Assembly: GCA_034190085.1 (NCBI GenBank) | Contig: JAXHTS010000078.1 | Coordinates: 16,601 to 80,600, forward strand | DNA from: Spirochaetota bacterium | GTDB lineage: Bacteria > Spirochaetota > UBA4802 > JAFGDQ01 | Length of the DNA: 64,000 nucleotides | Direction: 5' to 3' | Shown: positions 27,917 to 36,313 of the stretch, piece after piece | How positions within the stretch are numbered: position 1 is the stretch's first letter | Layout: every line of letters begins with the position of its first letter | The notes under the pieces: model-generated | What the model was told of the DNA's origin: nothing | The model's database searches: none | The model's input: the letters and a program-made list of their open reading frames with translations, nothing else | Made by a program: the position numbers and the translations under genes

Positions 27917-28176
27917 ATAGTATCTCCTGGTTTAAATATATTGAATTACTTGAAGGTAATATGGCAATTGTGATTATCTGATTAGGTCAGATAAATTTAT
28001 ATTGCATTGATTTTTTTAGTAAAAGTGGATTATTTTTTTCAATTTTGACCTCATAGTATATGTTCCTAATAAATTCATCAATTATTTTTGTTATGGTTGC
28101 TGATATTTTTGTAACAATTTTGTATATTAGGTTTAATTTATTAGTGTATAATTACTGCTATTAAGGATGAAGGTGC

Positions 28177-29010
28177 TTATTTGACTCTGATGGCCGCTAC
28201 TCTTGGATGGATAGCATAATCATTAAAGATATCAATGGAAAGGTTTCTCCTTTCACATAAATCCTTGATATAGTCTTTAAAATTTGGATTAATCTCTATT
28301 AGCAGCAACCCATTGATATGTAAATAGTTCTCAAAGCCTGAGATAATTCTTCTGATAACCTCTTTACCACCTTTATGCGCAAAGAGGGCAATCTCAGGTT
28401 CGAATGATATCTCTTTTTGTAGATTTTTTCTTTCTTTAATATCTAAATATGGTGGATTTGTGACAATTATATCAAATCTTTTATTCAGTAATGACTGAAA
28501 TAGATCACTTTGTATGCAATTGATTGAATCATTATTCAATATTCTTTCGGCATTTTTCGATGCAACGATCAATGCTGCTTGGGATATGTCGGAGGCTGTA
28601 ACATCTACATCTGGTCTGTTATGTTTGATGGCTATTGCAATTGCGCCTGATCCAGTTCCAATATCCAGAATCTTAGCATCCTTTTTCGCGTAGTATATTA
28701 CAAGGTCTACCAGTAACTCTGTCTCAGGACGAGGAATCAGAACATCCCTGTTTATTTGAAAATTAAGTGAATAAAATTCTTTGTAACCTATTAAATAGGC
28801 TACAGGCTCTCCCCTTAGTCTTCTCTGCACCAATTCTGTAATTATTGTATTCTCTGTCTCAGATATATTTTTTTCTCTCTCTGTAATTAGTCTAAATCTC
28901 TCAATTTTTAGCACGTGGGATAGGATTACTTCAGCATCTAATCCTGGATTTTCAATATCAAGGCTTTGGAATTGTAAAATTATCCCTTTAATCACATCTG
29001 AAAGGATCAT
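28177..29010 (-). CDS. prmC: Release factor glutamine methyltransferase
   Basis: A 277-residue SAM-dependent methyltransferase that N5-methylates the Gln of the GGQ motif in RF1 and RF2. An N-terminal helical domain (about 1-80) recognises the release factor; the Rossmann core has ILDIGTGSGAIAIAI as motif I and the catalytic IIVTNPPYLD. VLIPRPETELLVD just before motif I is a family hallmark. It lies 54 bp downstream of prfA, its substrate gene, in the common prfA-prmC order. Confidence 0.96.
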   Translation of the reverse strand: MILSDVIKGIILQFQSLDIENPGLDAEVILSHVLKIERFRLITEREKNISETENTIITELVQRRLRGEPVAYLIGYKEFYSLNFQINRDVLIPRPETELLVDLVIYYAKKDAKILDIGTGSGAIAIAIKHNRPDVDVTASDISQAALIVASKNAERILNNDSINCIQSDLFQSLLNKRFDIIVTNPPYLDIKERKNLQKEISFEPEIALFAHKGGKEVIRRIISGFENYLHINGLLLIEINPNFKDYIKDLCERRNLSIDIFNDYAIHPRVAAIRVK

Positions 29011-29064
29011 TGCATATCATGTTGATTCTCTTCATATGATGGATGAACATTGATAATAGTAACA

Positions 29065-30135
29065 TTACTGCTTTGAAGTGAGTTGTCGCTCTGAATCATT
29101 TTTTTTTAATTTTGTAATAAACTCATTAAGGTCCCCTCGAAGAACTGAGTCAAGAGAATAGAGGGTAAGCCCTATTCTGTGATCTGTTACCCTTGATTGA
29201 GAGAAGTTGTAGGTTCTAATCTTTTCACTTCTATCTCCTGAGCCAACCTGGGATCGCCGTATTACTGCTTCCTTTTCCATCCTCTCCATCTCAGTCCTTT
29301 CATGAAGCCTTGCCCTTAAAACCCTCATTGCCTTACTCCTGTTCTTGTGTTGAGATTTCTCATCCTGGCATGTGACGACTATCCCACTGGGAATATGGGT
29401 TATCCTTACTGCTGAATCAGTGGTGTTGACTGATTGTCCACCATGACCTGAGGAACGATAAACATCAACACGTAAATCATCAGGATTTATTTCAATCTCG
29501 CTTTCCTCTACCTCTGGCAGAACTGCTATAGTAACCGCAGAGGTATGAACCCTTCCGCTGGATTCTGTGGCAGGTATCCGTTGAACCCTGTGTACACCCG
29601 ATTCATATTTTAGGTTGCCATAAACCTCAGACCCACTAATAGAAAATATGACTTCCTTGTAGCCATCTATCCCTGTGGGATTTGAATAGATAAAATCGAG
29701 TTTCCAACCCTTTGAATCTGCGAAGCGGCAGTACATCCTGAAGAGATCTGATGCGAAAAGGGCCGCTTCATCGCCCCCGGTTCCAGCGCGAATTTCCATT
29801 ATTACATCCTTATCAGAATCTGGATCCCTTGGGATGAGCAATAAAGTGAGTTCTTCTTCCAGCACCTCTATTCTATTCTCTATTTCTTCAATCTCTGATG
29901 ATAAAAAATCCTTCATTTCATTATCATTTTCTTCTTTAAGGAGCTTTTTTGTGTCAGTTAACTCCATGTTCTGTATTTTAAAATCTTCATATTTCTGAAT
30001 AATAGGAGTTATGGAGGAATATTCTTTGCTCAATATTTTATATTTATTCTGATCAGAGATTACCTCTGGATCAACCATCTCTATTTCAAGATCCTTAAGC
30101 CTTCTCTGCAGTTCCTCTAACCTTTCCACAATCAT
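29065..30135 (-). CDS. prfA: Peptide chain release factor 1
   Basis: A 356-residue class I release factor for UAA and UAG. The stop-codon reading tripeptide PAT is in [17 protein letters not shown], and the catalytic GGQ is in [20 protein letters not shown]-terminal coiled-coil domain 1 occupies about residues 1-100, and the C-terminal tail HRIGLTLY is normal. Separated from the upstream tRNA-Arg by a terminator (30197-30220), so it has its own promoter in the short space before 30135 or relies on read-through. Confidence 0.97.
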   Translation of the reverse strand: MIVERLEELQRRLKDLEIEMVDPEVISDQNKYKILSKEYSSITPIIQKYEDFKIQNMELTDTKKLLKEENDNEMKDFLSSEIEEIENRIEVLEEELTLLLIPRDPDSDKDVIMEIRAGTGGDEAALFASDLFRMYCRFADSKGWKLDFIYSNPTGIDGYKEVIFSISGSEVYGNLKYESGVHRVQRIPATESSGRVHTSAVTIAVLPEVEESEIEINPDDLRVDVYRSSGHGGQSVNTTDSAVRITHIPSGIVVTCQDEKSQHKNRSKAMRVLRARLHERTEMERMEKEAVIRRSQVGSGDRSEKIRTYNFSQSRVTDHRIGLTLYSLDSVLRGDLNEFITKLKKNDSERQLTSKQ

Positions 30136-30196
30136 ACCTTGTACCTCTATTAATATCCTATAGTGGCATTTATATCTACACTTGTTGTTAGGCGAT

Positions 30197-30220
30197 AAAA
30201 AAAAGCGACTTTAACCGCTT
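30197..30220 (-). terminator. Rho-independent terminator downstream of tRNA-Arg
   Basis: Read on the minus strand, AAGCGG-TTAAAG-TCGCTT forms a 6-bp hairpin (last pair G-U) and is followed directly by U residues; eight Us in total end the element. It lies about 43 nt after the tRNA 3' end and before prfA. Confidence 0.75.
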
Positions 30221-30262
30221 GCTCTGTTTGGAATAAATTGGCTAAATATGTAAAAAGTTATC

Positions 30263-30336
30263 CGCTCCCGAGAGGACTCGAACCTCTGGCACATAGTTTA
30301 GGAAACTACTGCTCTATCCTACTGAGCTACGGGAGC
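30263..30336 (-). tRNA. tRNA-Arg (anticodon CCU)
   Basis: A complete cloverleaf on the minus strand. The acceptor stem is GCTCCCG/CGGGAGC, the D stem GCTC/GAGC, the anticodon stem GTAGT/ACTAT with loop TTCCTAA, and the T arm AGAGG-TTCGAGT-CCTCT. Anticodon CCU reads AGG, a frequent Arg codon in this AT-rich genome. Discriminator base is G; CCA is not encoded and must be added. Its 5' end is 10 bp after the stop of the Crp-like gene, so it is probably processed from that operon transcript. Confidence 0.96.
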
Positions 30337-30346
30337 ATTGAGTTCT

Positions 30347-30991
30347 TTACGAATACATGCTCTTTCTTCTTGAATTAACAAGCCTTTGAAAGTCCTTAAT
30401 ATTCTTGACAACCACCTTGTTGTTGAATAATTCAATTTTGCCGATTTGATTTAGATGTGTCAATACCTTTTGTACCTCATTTATCTTCATCCCTGCCCAG
30501 TTTGCTATCTCCTGTGATGTCACATTAAATGTAACCTCATCCTGAAGATCGAGATGAGGATTTTCTTCAGCCAGCATATTCATAACATCCATTATCTTTA
30601 ATTGTGGTTCGTCAAGTAGAAGGATTTTTAGCCGTCTTTTGGCATCGTAGATCCTCTTTGAGAATACGAGAAGAAGCTTATAAGCCAATTGGGGATTCCC
30701 TTGCAGGAGTGCTTCAAAGTTATCTCTATGAAATCTGAGGAGTTTCACGTGAGTAACTGCTATTGCAGAGGCTGACCTTGGCGCCTCTTCTAAAATTGCC
30801 ATCTCACCAAAAACATCTCCAACCTCAAAAAAATCAAGGGTTTTTTCAATGTTATTCACAATTTTAACTATCTCAACCTTTCCGGATTGAACAAAATAGA
30901 ATTCGTTACCCGGTTCGAATTCACAGAATATTATCTCCTTTGGTGAATATTCAACTCCAAATTTATCAAAAAGTTGATCATCTAATTTCAT
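30347..30991 (-). CDS. Crp/Fnr-family transcription regulator
   Basis: A 214-residue protein with an N-terminal cyclic-nucleotide-binding domain (about 15-120) and a C-terminal winged helix-turn-helix (about 140-205). The phosphate-binding cassette is intact: FGEMAILEEAPRSASA. The DNA-binding part includes VTSQEIANWAGMKINEVQKVLTHLNQIGKIEL, less canonical than E. coli Crp but with the same helix order. No Fnr-type Cys cluster is present, so the ligand is probably cAMP or cGMP. It starts 2 nt after the stop of the cNMP-TPR gene, and a tRNA follows immediately downstream. Confidence 0.85.
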   Translation of the reverse strand: MKLDDQLFDKFGVEYSPKEIIFCEFEPGNEFYFVQSGKVEIVKIVNNIEKTLDFFEVGDVFGEMAILEEAPRSASAIAVTHVKLLRFHRDNFEALLQGNPQLAYKLLLVFSKRIYDAKRRLKILLLDEPQLKIMDVMNMLAEENPHLDLQDEVTFNVTSQEIANWAGMKINEVQKVLTHLNQIGKIELFNNKVVVKNIKDFQRLVNSRRKSMYS

Positions 30992-30993
30992 TG

Positions 30994-32217
30994 TTAAGCT
31001 TTTTCCTGTTTGTCTTTGATTGTTTTGAGCCTCTTCAAGGCTTGCTTGGTAATTGAGTCTTTAGGCTCCAATAACGCAACTTTTTTATAATATGAATTTG
31101 CGATATCAAGCTTATTTGACATTTCATAGGCTAAACCAATATGAAGCAGTACATTTTTCATATTATCGGACTCTGGAAACTTCTTAATCATAGAGGATAG
31201 AGAACCCAAGGCATCCTTATATTTCCCAAGCTTCAGGTAACATCTACCAACCTCCAAATGAGCTTTTTCGAAGATTTTCTTTTCAGAAGCATTTTTCAAC
31301 TCTTTAATATTTAAAATATTAGTAAATAATGATACTGCTTCCTGGTAATTTTCCTGTGAGAAAAGGCTTACTCCGTTGTAGAATATTTCTGTTATATCCT
31401 CTTTCTTCTCCTTGCTCTTCTTCGGCTGTGATTCATCAAAGGAAAAGTCGTCGATATCATTATCATCGTCTGAAAATAAATTATCCATTTCATTATCAAT
31501 AGCGGATTCTGCTTCTAATTCTAGACTAAAATCAATGTCATTATTTGAATCTCCATAATTGGAGTCTTCATCAATGCTGAAATCTGTAAGATCGATATCT
31601 TGATCCTTTTTAGCCACATTAGGTGATTGTTCTTCAATATCTAATTCTGAATCGGTATTTCCAGTTTCAATAGCTTTTATCCGATTCATCGCAACACTGG
31701 AGTATTTTGTATCCGGATAGTATTCCATATATCGTTTAAAGGAGTGAAGCGCCTGTTGATACTTTCCAATTTTATAGTAATAGTCCCCAATCTTAAATAA
31801 TTCGACCTCAGGATTAATTGTATCTGTCTCACCCAAAACCTCTCTCACCATTCTCCCAATCCGGCGTAGTTGATTGCTGAAGACGCGTAACATCTTCATT
31901 ACCAATTCAACCTTCTTGAGGATCAATTTCTCAAAATCAGCCAAAGTTAATACAAGCAATATCGTTTCCCCAATGGTTTGTGCTGTCTCTTCCCTAGGAT
32001 ATTTCCCTAAAGCAGATTTCACACCAAAGAATTCTCCAAGCTTAATTTCTTCTTTATCCTCTTCACCTGTATCAATCTTTATAGATGTTAGAATAACCTT
32101 CCCAGCCTTAAGTATATAAATATATTCACTCTTATCACCCTCAAAGTAGATTATTGATCCATGTTTATATCTCCTGGTTATAATACCAGTTTGTGTGGAT
32201 GTTCCACCATTTGACAT
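30994..32217 (-). CDS. Cyclic-nucleotide-binding domain protein with TPR repeats
   Basis: A 407-residue protein. Residues about 15-115 form a cNMP-binding domain (YKHGSIIYFEGDKSEYIYILKAGKV in outline), with a weaker phosphate cassette (FFGVKSALGKYPREETA) in which the ligand Arg region is altered. TPR units follow at about 140-175 (YYKIGKYQQALHSFKRYMEYYPDTKYS), then a very acidic linker (about 185-270), then more TPRs to the end (SQENYQEAVSLF, GRCYLKLGKYKDALGSL). There is no DNA-binding domain. It looks like a cNMP-responsive scaffold, in one operon with an amidohydrolase and a Crp-type regulator. The combination of cNMP domain and TPRs is familiar from spirochaetes. Confidence 0.85.
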   Translation of the reverse strand: MSNGGTSTQTGIITRRYKHGSIIYFEGDKSEYIYILKAGKVILTSIKIDTGEEDKEEIKLGEFFGVKSALGKYPREETAQTIGETILLVLTLADFEKLILKKVELVMKMLRVFSNQLRRIGRMVREVLGETDTINPEVELFKIGDYYYKIGKYQQALHSFKRYMEYYPDTKYSSVAMNRIKAIETGNTDSELDIEEQSPNVAKKDQDIDLTDFSIDEDSNYGDSNNDIDFSLELEAESAIDNEMDNLFSDDDNDIDDFSFDESQPKKSKEKKEDITEIFYNGVSLFSQENYQEAVSLFTNILNIKELKNASEKKIFEKAHLEVGRCYLKLGKYKDALGSLSSMIKKFPESDNMKNVLLHIGLAYEMSNKLDIANSYYKKVALLEPKDSITKQALKRLKTIKDKQEKA

Positions 32218-32235
32218 ATCAAATCTCCGGGAAGA

Positions 32236-33465
32236 CTAAAAATCAAATTCGATTGGTAAAAAGGGGAATTCTTTTTTAAAGCCCACTGCTCTTGAAATCC
32301 TTTGCATTAGACCAATTAAATCGCCAATTATTACTTTATCAACTCCGTCTATTTTCACTTCTTGGTATTTTATTTTTAAAGAGTCAAAAATATCCCTATA
32401 TTCATAATTGCCATATACTGGTTTCCCATCAATTACTACTAAATGGATATCTTTTAATTCTGCTGAAATGATAGATTTATAGGGGGTACCACTATTATAT
32501 TTAAACACCACAAAATCTGCAATCTGCCCAGCTTCTATTGTGCCTCTATTCTTCAACCTAAAGGCTCTTGCTGGATTGATGGTAACCATCCTTATTATTT
32601 GATCATCTGGCAACTCTTTATTATATACTTCTTTATAATAGATTTTATCAAACTTAATTTCTGATAAAAGATTTTTCCCTCCTGACATTGGGGAGTCTGT
32701 GCCAATACAAACATTTATTTCATTATCAATTATTTTTTTTATATTGGTTGTCCTGTTAAACATAAATAGATTAGAATCAGCACACCATACAACAGAAGCA
32801 TTTCTCTTTTTTATAAGCTTAATATCCTCATCAGAGAATGCAAGACCATGGACTAATACAGAGTACTCACCCAAACCACCCTTTTGGTCTAAAACTTTAA
32901 CATCCTGAATGGTTTCTGAATCAAAACCCTCGGAGATATGAGTAATGAAAGGGATGCCCTTTGTATTTGCTCTTCGATATTCTTCCTCTATCCCATCTCC
33001 CCATGCAAGTGCAAAGGATGCAATTGAGTGAGCGAGGGCATAATCCCTGATTACATTAACCGGCAGCATATCGAGAAATGGTTGGTTTACAAAATGAGGT
33101 ATGTGATCAGAAACGCTAGTTGTACCTGCTATAAGGTTTCTGTAGCTACCAAGAAGATATAGATCGCTATTATCAATCTGTTGCCTCTCCGCATATATGG
33201 GGGAACTCTTCAGATCATTATCCCAGGGCAGCCAATTCTCATATGGGCCATTTCCGACTTTTGGGTAATATGTCCCTAATAAGTGATCATGACCATTGAT
33301 GAGACCAGGAGTAATAATGTTATCTTGCATATCAATTTTAATTGTGTTATTGGTATTCGTTTCAGTAATCCTCTCAATTATTGAATCTTGGATTATTATA
33401 TTAGCTCCTTCAATTGTTTCCTCTGGGGTAAGTATGATTGCCCCTGAAATTGACCACTTGCTCAT
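32236..33465 (-). CDS. Amidohydrolase-superfamily enzyme (deaminase/chlorohydrolase type)
   Basis: A 409-residue metal-dependent hydrolase related to the TrzN/SsnA/guanine deaminase branch. The first metal site is NGHDHLLG near residue 58, followed by His in FITHISEG and VLVHGLAF and the catalytic Asp in IGTDSPMSGG. The small beta-sandwich is split between the N- and C-termini (DIVV-like FVVFKYNSGTPY). The substrate cannot be read from the sequence; adenosine analogues, cytosine or guanine are typical. It is first in a minus-strand operon with the two cNMP-binding proteins, 18 bp upstream of the cNMP-TPR gene. Confidence 0.85.
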   Translation of the reverse strand: MSKWSISGAIILTPEETIEGANIIIQDSIIERITETNTNNTIKIDMQDNIITPGLINGHDHLLGTYYPKVGNGPYENWLPWDNDLKSSPIYAERQQIDNSDLYLLGSYRNLIAGTTSVSDHIPHFVNQPFLDMLPVNVIRDYALAHSIASFALAWGDGIEEEYRRANTKGIPFITHISEGFDSETIQDVKVLDQKGGLGEYSVLVHGLAFSDEDIKLIKKRNASVVWCADSNLFMFNRTTNIKKIIDNEINVCIGTDSPMSGGKNLLSEIKFDKIYYKEVYNKELPDDQIIRMVTINPARAFRLKNRGTIEAGQIADFVVFKYNSGTPYKSIISAELKDIHLVVIDGKPVYGNYEYRDIFDSLKIKYQEVKIDGVDKVIIGDLIGLMQRISRAVGFKKEFPFLPIEFDF

Positions 33466-34247
33466 AAATGCTTTTCCTTATAGAGTTCAATAGTATTGGA
33501 GAAATTTTATCTCAGTTGAATTGAGAAAATACACGTGAATGTGTAATTATTATGATTAAATCAAGTTTTCAAACCATATTACTCAAAAATCCTGATCCTT
33601 CATCATCTTCTATTAGCGTTTAGATGGGACTAAACGAATAATAATATTTATACTCATTTGAACATATCTAAACCAATTTAATCTACTAATGTTATAGTGA
33701 TATGTTGAGCATAGTCAAGTAAAATTACATATTCCTATATCATAAGCATCATATTAATATATCAATTGATTAATCGACTAATATCAGTTATAATAATAAC
33801 AAAGGGCTAATACCTCTATCATTGATCAGGGCGAAGCTTCCTTTAGTGCTCTGAATACTCTCAAGATCATATATTCATCGATTATGGGATGATAAGAAAA
33901 GTACTATTATGTAAGCAGTAGTTTTAGCAGTTGCATCATAATATATCAATGCACTCTACTTATTATCGGAAGATGCATATTATAAAGCAAATATTTATTT
34001 ATATTAAATGGACCTTCAGTATCGCAAAGTAATTAATATGATAATCCCATATTCATGGATTAGGCGGTCGTTTATACTTATTCATAGGCCCTATTTTTCG
34101 ATGGATGAAAGGATTAGTAGAGTAGAATATAATTAGTAGGTGTATTGTCTAATTTTGGTTTGTAACTAATGCATAGAAAATGACAAAAGAAAAAAGTTGT
34201 TGCATTATGAGTATTTTATACTTATTTTTAAACAAAGGAGAAAGATT
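33466..34247. other. Long AT-rich intergenic region between divergent genes
   Basis: No coding frame is convincing in these 782 bases. It lies between the amidohydrolase operon (minus) and the STAS operon (plus) and must hold both promoters. A perfect 7-bp inverted repeat, CGTTTAG-ATGGGA-CTAAACG, is at 33617-33636. A GC-richer patch around 33800-33860 has no tRNA or known ncRNA fold that I can see. The size is unusual for this gene-dense window, so a small RNA is possible. Confidence 0.5.
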
Positions 34248-34577
34248 ATGAAAAGGGTTTCAAACAATGATTTTGAGATAATCCTGCTCGATGGAGTTAT
34301 CGATCAAGATAAAGCAATAGAGCTTGACGCTTTGCTAAATGAGCTGACTAATGAGCAGAAATATAAAATATTAATAGACATGATAAATGTTAAACGTATA
34401 TGCAGTGGTGCTTTGGGTGTATTGGTAGCAACAAAGAGAATGATAACTGATAAAGATGGCGATATAAAATTAGTAATAACTGATGATTCGATTTTGAAAA
34501 TTTTTCAGACAACAATGCTTGACAAGGTTTTTGAGATATATGAATCTACACGAGAATGTGTTAATATATTTGATTGA
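34248..34577 (+). CDS. STAS-domain anti-sigma factor antagonist-like protein
   Basis: A 109-residue single STAS domain. I start at ATG 34248, which has an AAGGAG Shine-Dalgarno 7 nt upstream; an upstream in-frame start at 34197 would add 17 residues without a ribosome site. The segment ICSGALGVLVATKRM matches the phosphoacceptor region D-S-S-G-x-G-x-L of SpoIIAA/RsbV, with a Ser at the phosphorylation position. Such proteins are phosphorylated by RsbW/SpoIIAB-type kinases; a receiver-HATPase protein that could play this role is encoded at 40671-41567. The next gene starts 9 bp downstream. Confidence 0.8.
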   Translation: MKRVSNNDFEIILLDGVIDQDKAIELDALLNELTNEQKYKILIDMINVKRICSGALGVLVATKRMITDKDGDIKLVITDDSILKIFQTTMLDKVFEIYESTRECVNIFD

Positions 34578-34586
34578 TGCAATAAT

Positions 34587-35573
34587 ATGCTAAAAACTGA
34601 TAAAGTTACGTTACAAGATATAGTCGATCCAATCAATTGTTACTTATGTAAGGTTGATGAAGAGATAAAGAATAAATTAAAGACAGGCATATCGATTTTG
34701 GATGAGAGCGCTCTTCATCTGTTTAAGAGGGGAGGCAAAAAGATACGTGCCTCCCTTATTATTATTGCCAGTGGATTGAAGAATAATATTCCCGATGACA
34801 TTATTGAAGTAGCCGCTGCAGCTGAGATTGTACATGGCGCTACTCTAATCCATGATGATATTATTGATGAGGCCAATTATAGGAGGGGTGAGGTAACTGT
34901 TTCTAGAAAATGGGGGAATAAGGTTGCAGTTTTAGTTGGCGATTTTATGTATACAAGGGGGTTAGATGTTGCTGTTGGTGAGGATAGAATTGACCTTTTC
35001 CCTGTAATGGTATCAGCCGCACTCGATATGGTTAAGGGAGAACTCTATCAGATAGAGTATTCTGATATAGATCTGATAAATAAAGAACATTACTATAATA
35101 TAATCGATCTAAAGACAGCAAGATTTATGGCAACTTGCGCTAAACTTGGGGCTGTTAAAGCTAAGATGTCAGATATTGAGAGCAATATCCTTTATAATTT
35201 CGGTCTAAATATGGGATATGCATTTCAGATCGTTGACGATGCTATTGATTTCCTTAATGATAAAAAATGCCCGGAAAAGGATACAGGGGGTGATTTCCTA
35301 TCGGGTAAAATAACATTACCATTTCTTCGTTTATTGGAAATTTCAAATGAAGAGGAGAGGGCCTACTATACTGATATAGCGAAGAATCCAGATAGTGAGG
35401 GCTATAAGATAATTCAACAGAAGATAATGAGTTGTGGAGCTATTGATTATTGTAGGGGAGTGGCAAAGGAATATATTTCGATAGCGCTGAAGCATCTGGA
35501 TTATTTTCCTTTTACCATATACAAAGAAGTAATGATCAATCTATCAAATTTCTTTATAGAAAGGAATTATTAA
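34587..35573 (+). CDS. ispB: Trans-polyprenyl diphosphate synthase
   Basis: A 328-residue all-helical prenyltransferase that extends allylic diphosphates with isopentenyl diphosphate. The first Asp-rich motif is LIHDDIIDEANYRRG (DDxxD) and the second is QIVDDAIDFLND. GKKIRA is the isopentenyl diphosphate site and GDFMYTRG the helix that sets chain length; small residues before the first DDxxD suggest a long product (octaprenyl or similar) for a quinone side chain. The gene symbol is a best guess within the long-chain group. Nine bp after the STAS gene and 14 bp before the TPR gene, so in one operon. Confidence 0.9.
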   Translation: MLKTDKVTLQDIVDPINCYLCKVDEEIKNKLKTGISILDESALHLFKRGGKKIRASLIIIASGLKNNIPDDIIEVAAAAEIVHGATLIHDDIIDEANYRRGEVTVSRKWGNKVAVLVGDFMYTRGLDVAVGEDRIDLFPVMVSAALDMVKGELYQIEYSDIDLINKEHYYNIIDLKTARFMATCAKLGAVKAKMSDIESNILYNFGLNMGYAFQIVDDAIDFLNDKKCPEKDTGGDFLSGKITLPFLRLLEISNEEERAYYTDIAKNPDSEGYKIIQQKIMSCGAIDYCRGVAKEYISIALKHLDYFPFTIYKEVMINLSNFFIERNY

Positions 35574-35587
35574 TCTGGGATAATCCT

Positions 35588-35809
35588 ATGATCACGAAAG
35601 ATAAACAGGAGTTGTTGAAGTATTATGATCTTGGCCTTACGGCATATAAGCAGAGGAAATGGAATGAGGCAATCAAGGCCTTTGGGTTAGCATTAAGGAT
35701 TGATCCAAATGATGGACCCTCAGGGGTTTATTTAGAGAGATCAAAGACCTACCAGGAAAAACCTCCACCAGAAGATTGGGACGGTGTGTTCGTTATGCCT
35801 ACAAAATAG
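35588..35809 (+). CDS. Small TPR protein with adenylate-cyclase-type tail
   Basis: A 73-residue protein made of little more than one TPR (YYDLGLTAYKQRKWNEAIKA, FGLALRIDPNDGPS) and a tail PPPEDWDGVFVMPTK. That tail closely resembles the C-terminal end of TPR-containing class III adenylate/guanylate cyclases that I know from spirochaetes, where similar PPPxDWDGV segments close the protein. Here the cyclase part is absent. It is well placed in the operon, 14 bp after the prenyl synthase and about 15 bp before the bactofilin gene, so it is expressed. It may be a free-standing adaptor. Confidence 0.75.
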   Translation: MITKDKQELLKYYDLGLTAYKQRKWNEAIKAFGLALRIDPNDGPSGVYLERSKTYQEKPPPEDWDGVFVMPTK

Positions 35810-35824
35810 AATTACAATTTGGTA

Positions 35825-36244
35825 ATGATGTCAAAAAAGATAATAGAGGTAAACAAAAATCCGGTATATGAATTTGGGATGGTCTCCACTGTCTTTGGAG
35901 AGGATACACAACTCTATGGAGATCTTACATTTAAAAGATCACTTCAAATAAATGGATTATTTGAGGGTGAAATCTCATCCGAGGGTTTTCTCGTAATTGG
36001 AGAGGGTGCAATAGTTAAGGCGAATATTAAGGCTAAGACTGTAGTTATTAATGGCACAGTGTATGGAAATATTGAGGCTAATGATAAATTAGAGATTCAA
36101 TCCAAGGGGAAACTCTATGGAAATATAAGAACAAGCAAACTCAAGATCGCAGATGGTGTTGTTTTTGAGGGCAATTGTGAGATGATAAAACCCCTTGAGG
36201 GTATTGGCGGGGAAGAAGACACATCAAGGGTTGAGTCTGCTTGA
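35825..36244 (+). CDS. Bactofilin (polymer-forming cytoskeletal protein)
   Basis: A 139-residue DUF583 protein. From residue 20 on it is a right-handed beta-helix of repeating short strands with Gly turns: FGEDTQLYGDLTFKRSLQINGLFEGEI, IGEGAIVKANIKAKTVVINGTVYGNI, LEIQSKGKLYGNIRT. Bactofilins self-assemble into filaments without nucleotides and organise cell shape, polarity or wall synthesis. I prefer ATG 35825; a TTG at 35819 and an ATG at 35828 are alternatives. No M23 peptidase partner, common next to bactofilins, is adjacent; the operon partners are a TPR protein and a prenyl synthase. Confidence 0.9.
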   Translation: MMSKKIIEVNKNPVYEFGMVSTVFGEDTQLYGDLTFKRSLQINGLFEGEISSEGFLVIGEGAIVKANIKAKTVVINGTVYGNIEANDKLEIQSKGKLYGNIRTSKLKIADGVVFEGNCEMIKPLEGIGGEEDTSRVESA

Positions 36245-36313
36245 TGATCCATTAATTACTCCCTTATGCTACTGAAGTTCAACTTTTATTCTAATATTTC
36301 ATATTAAAGTTAA

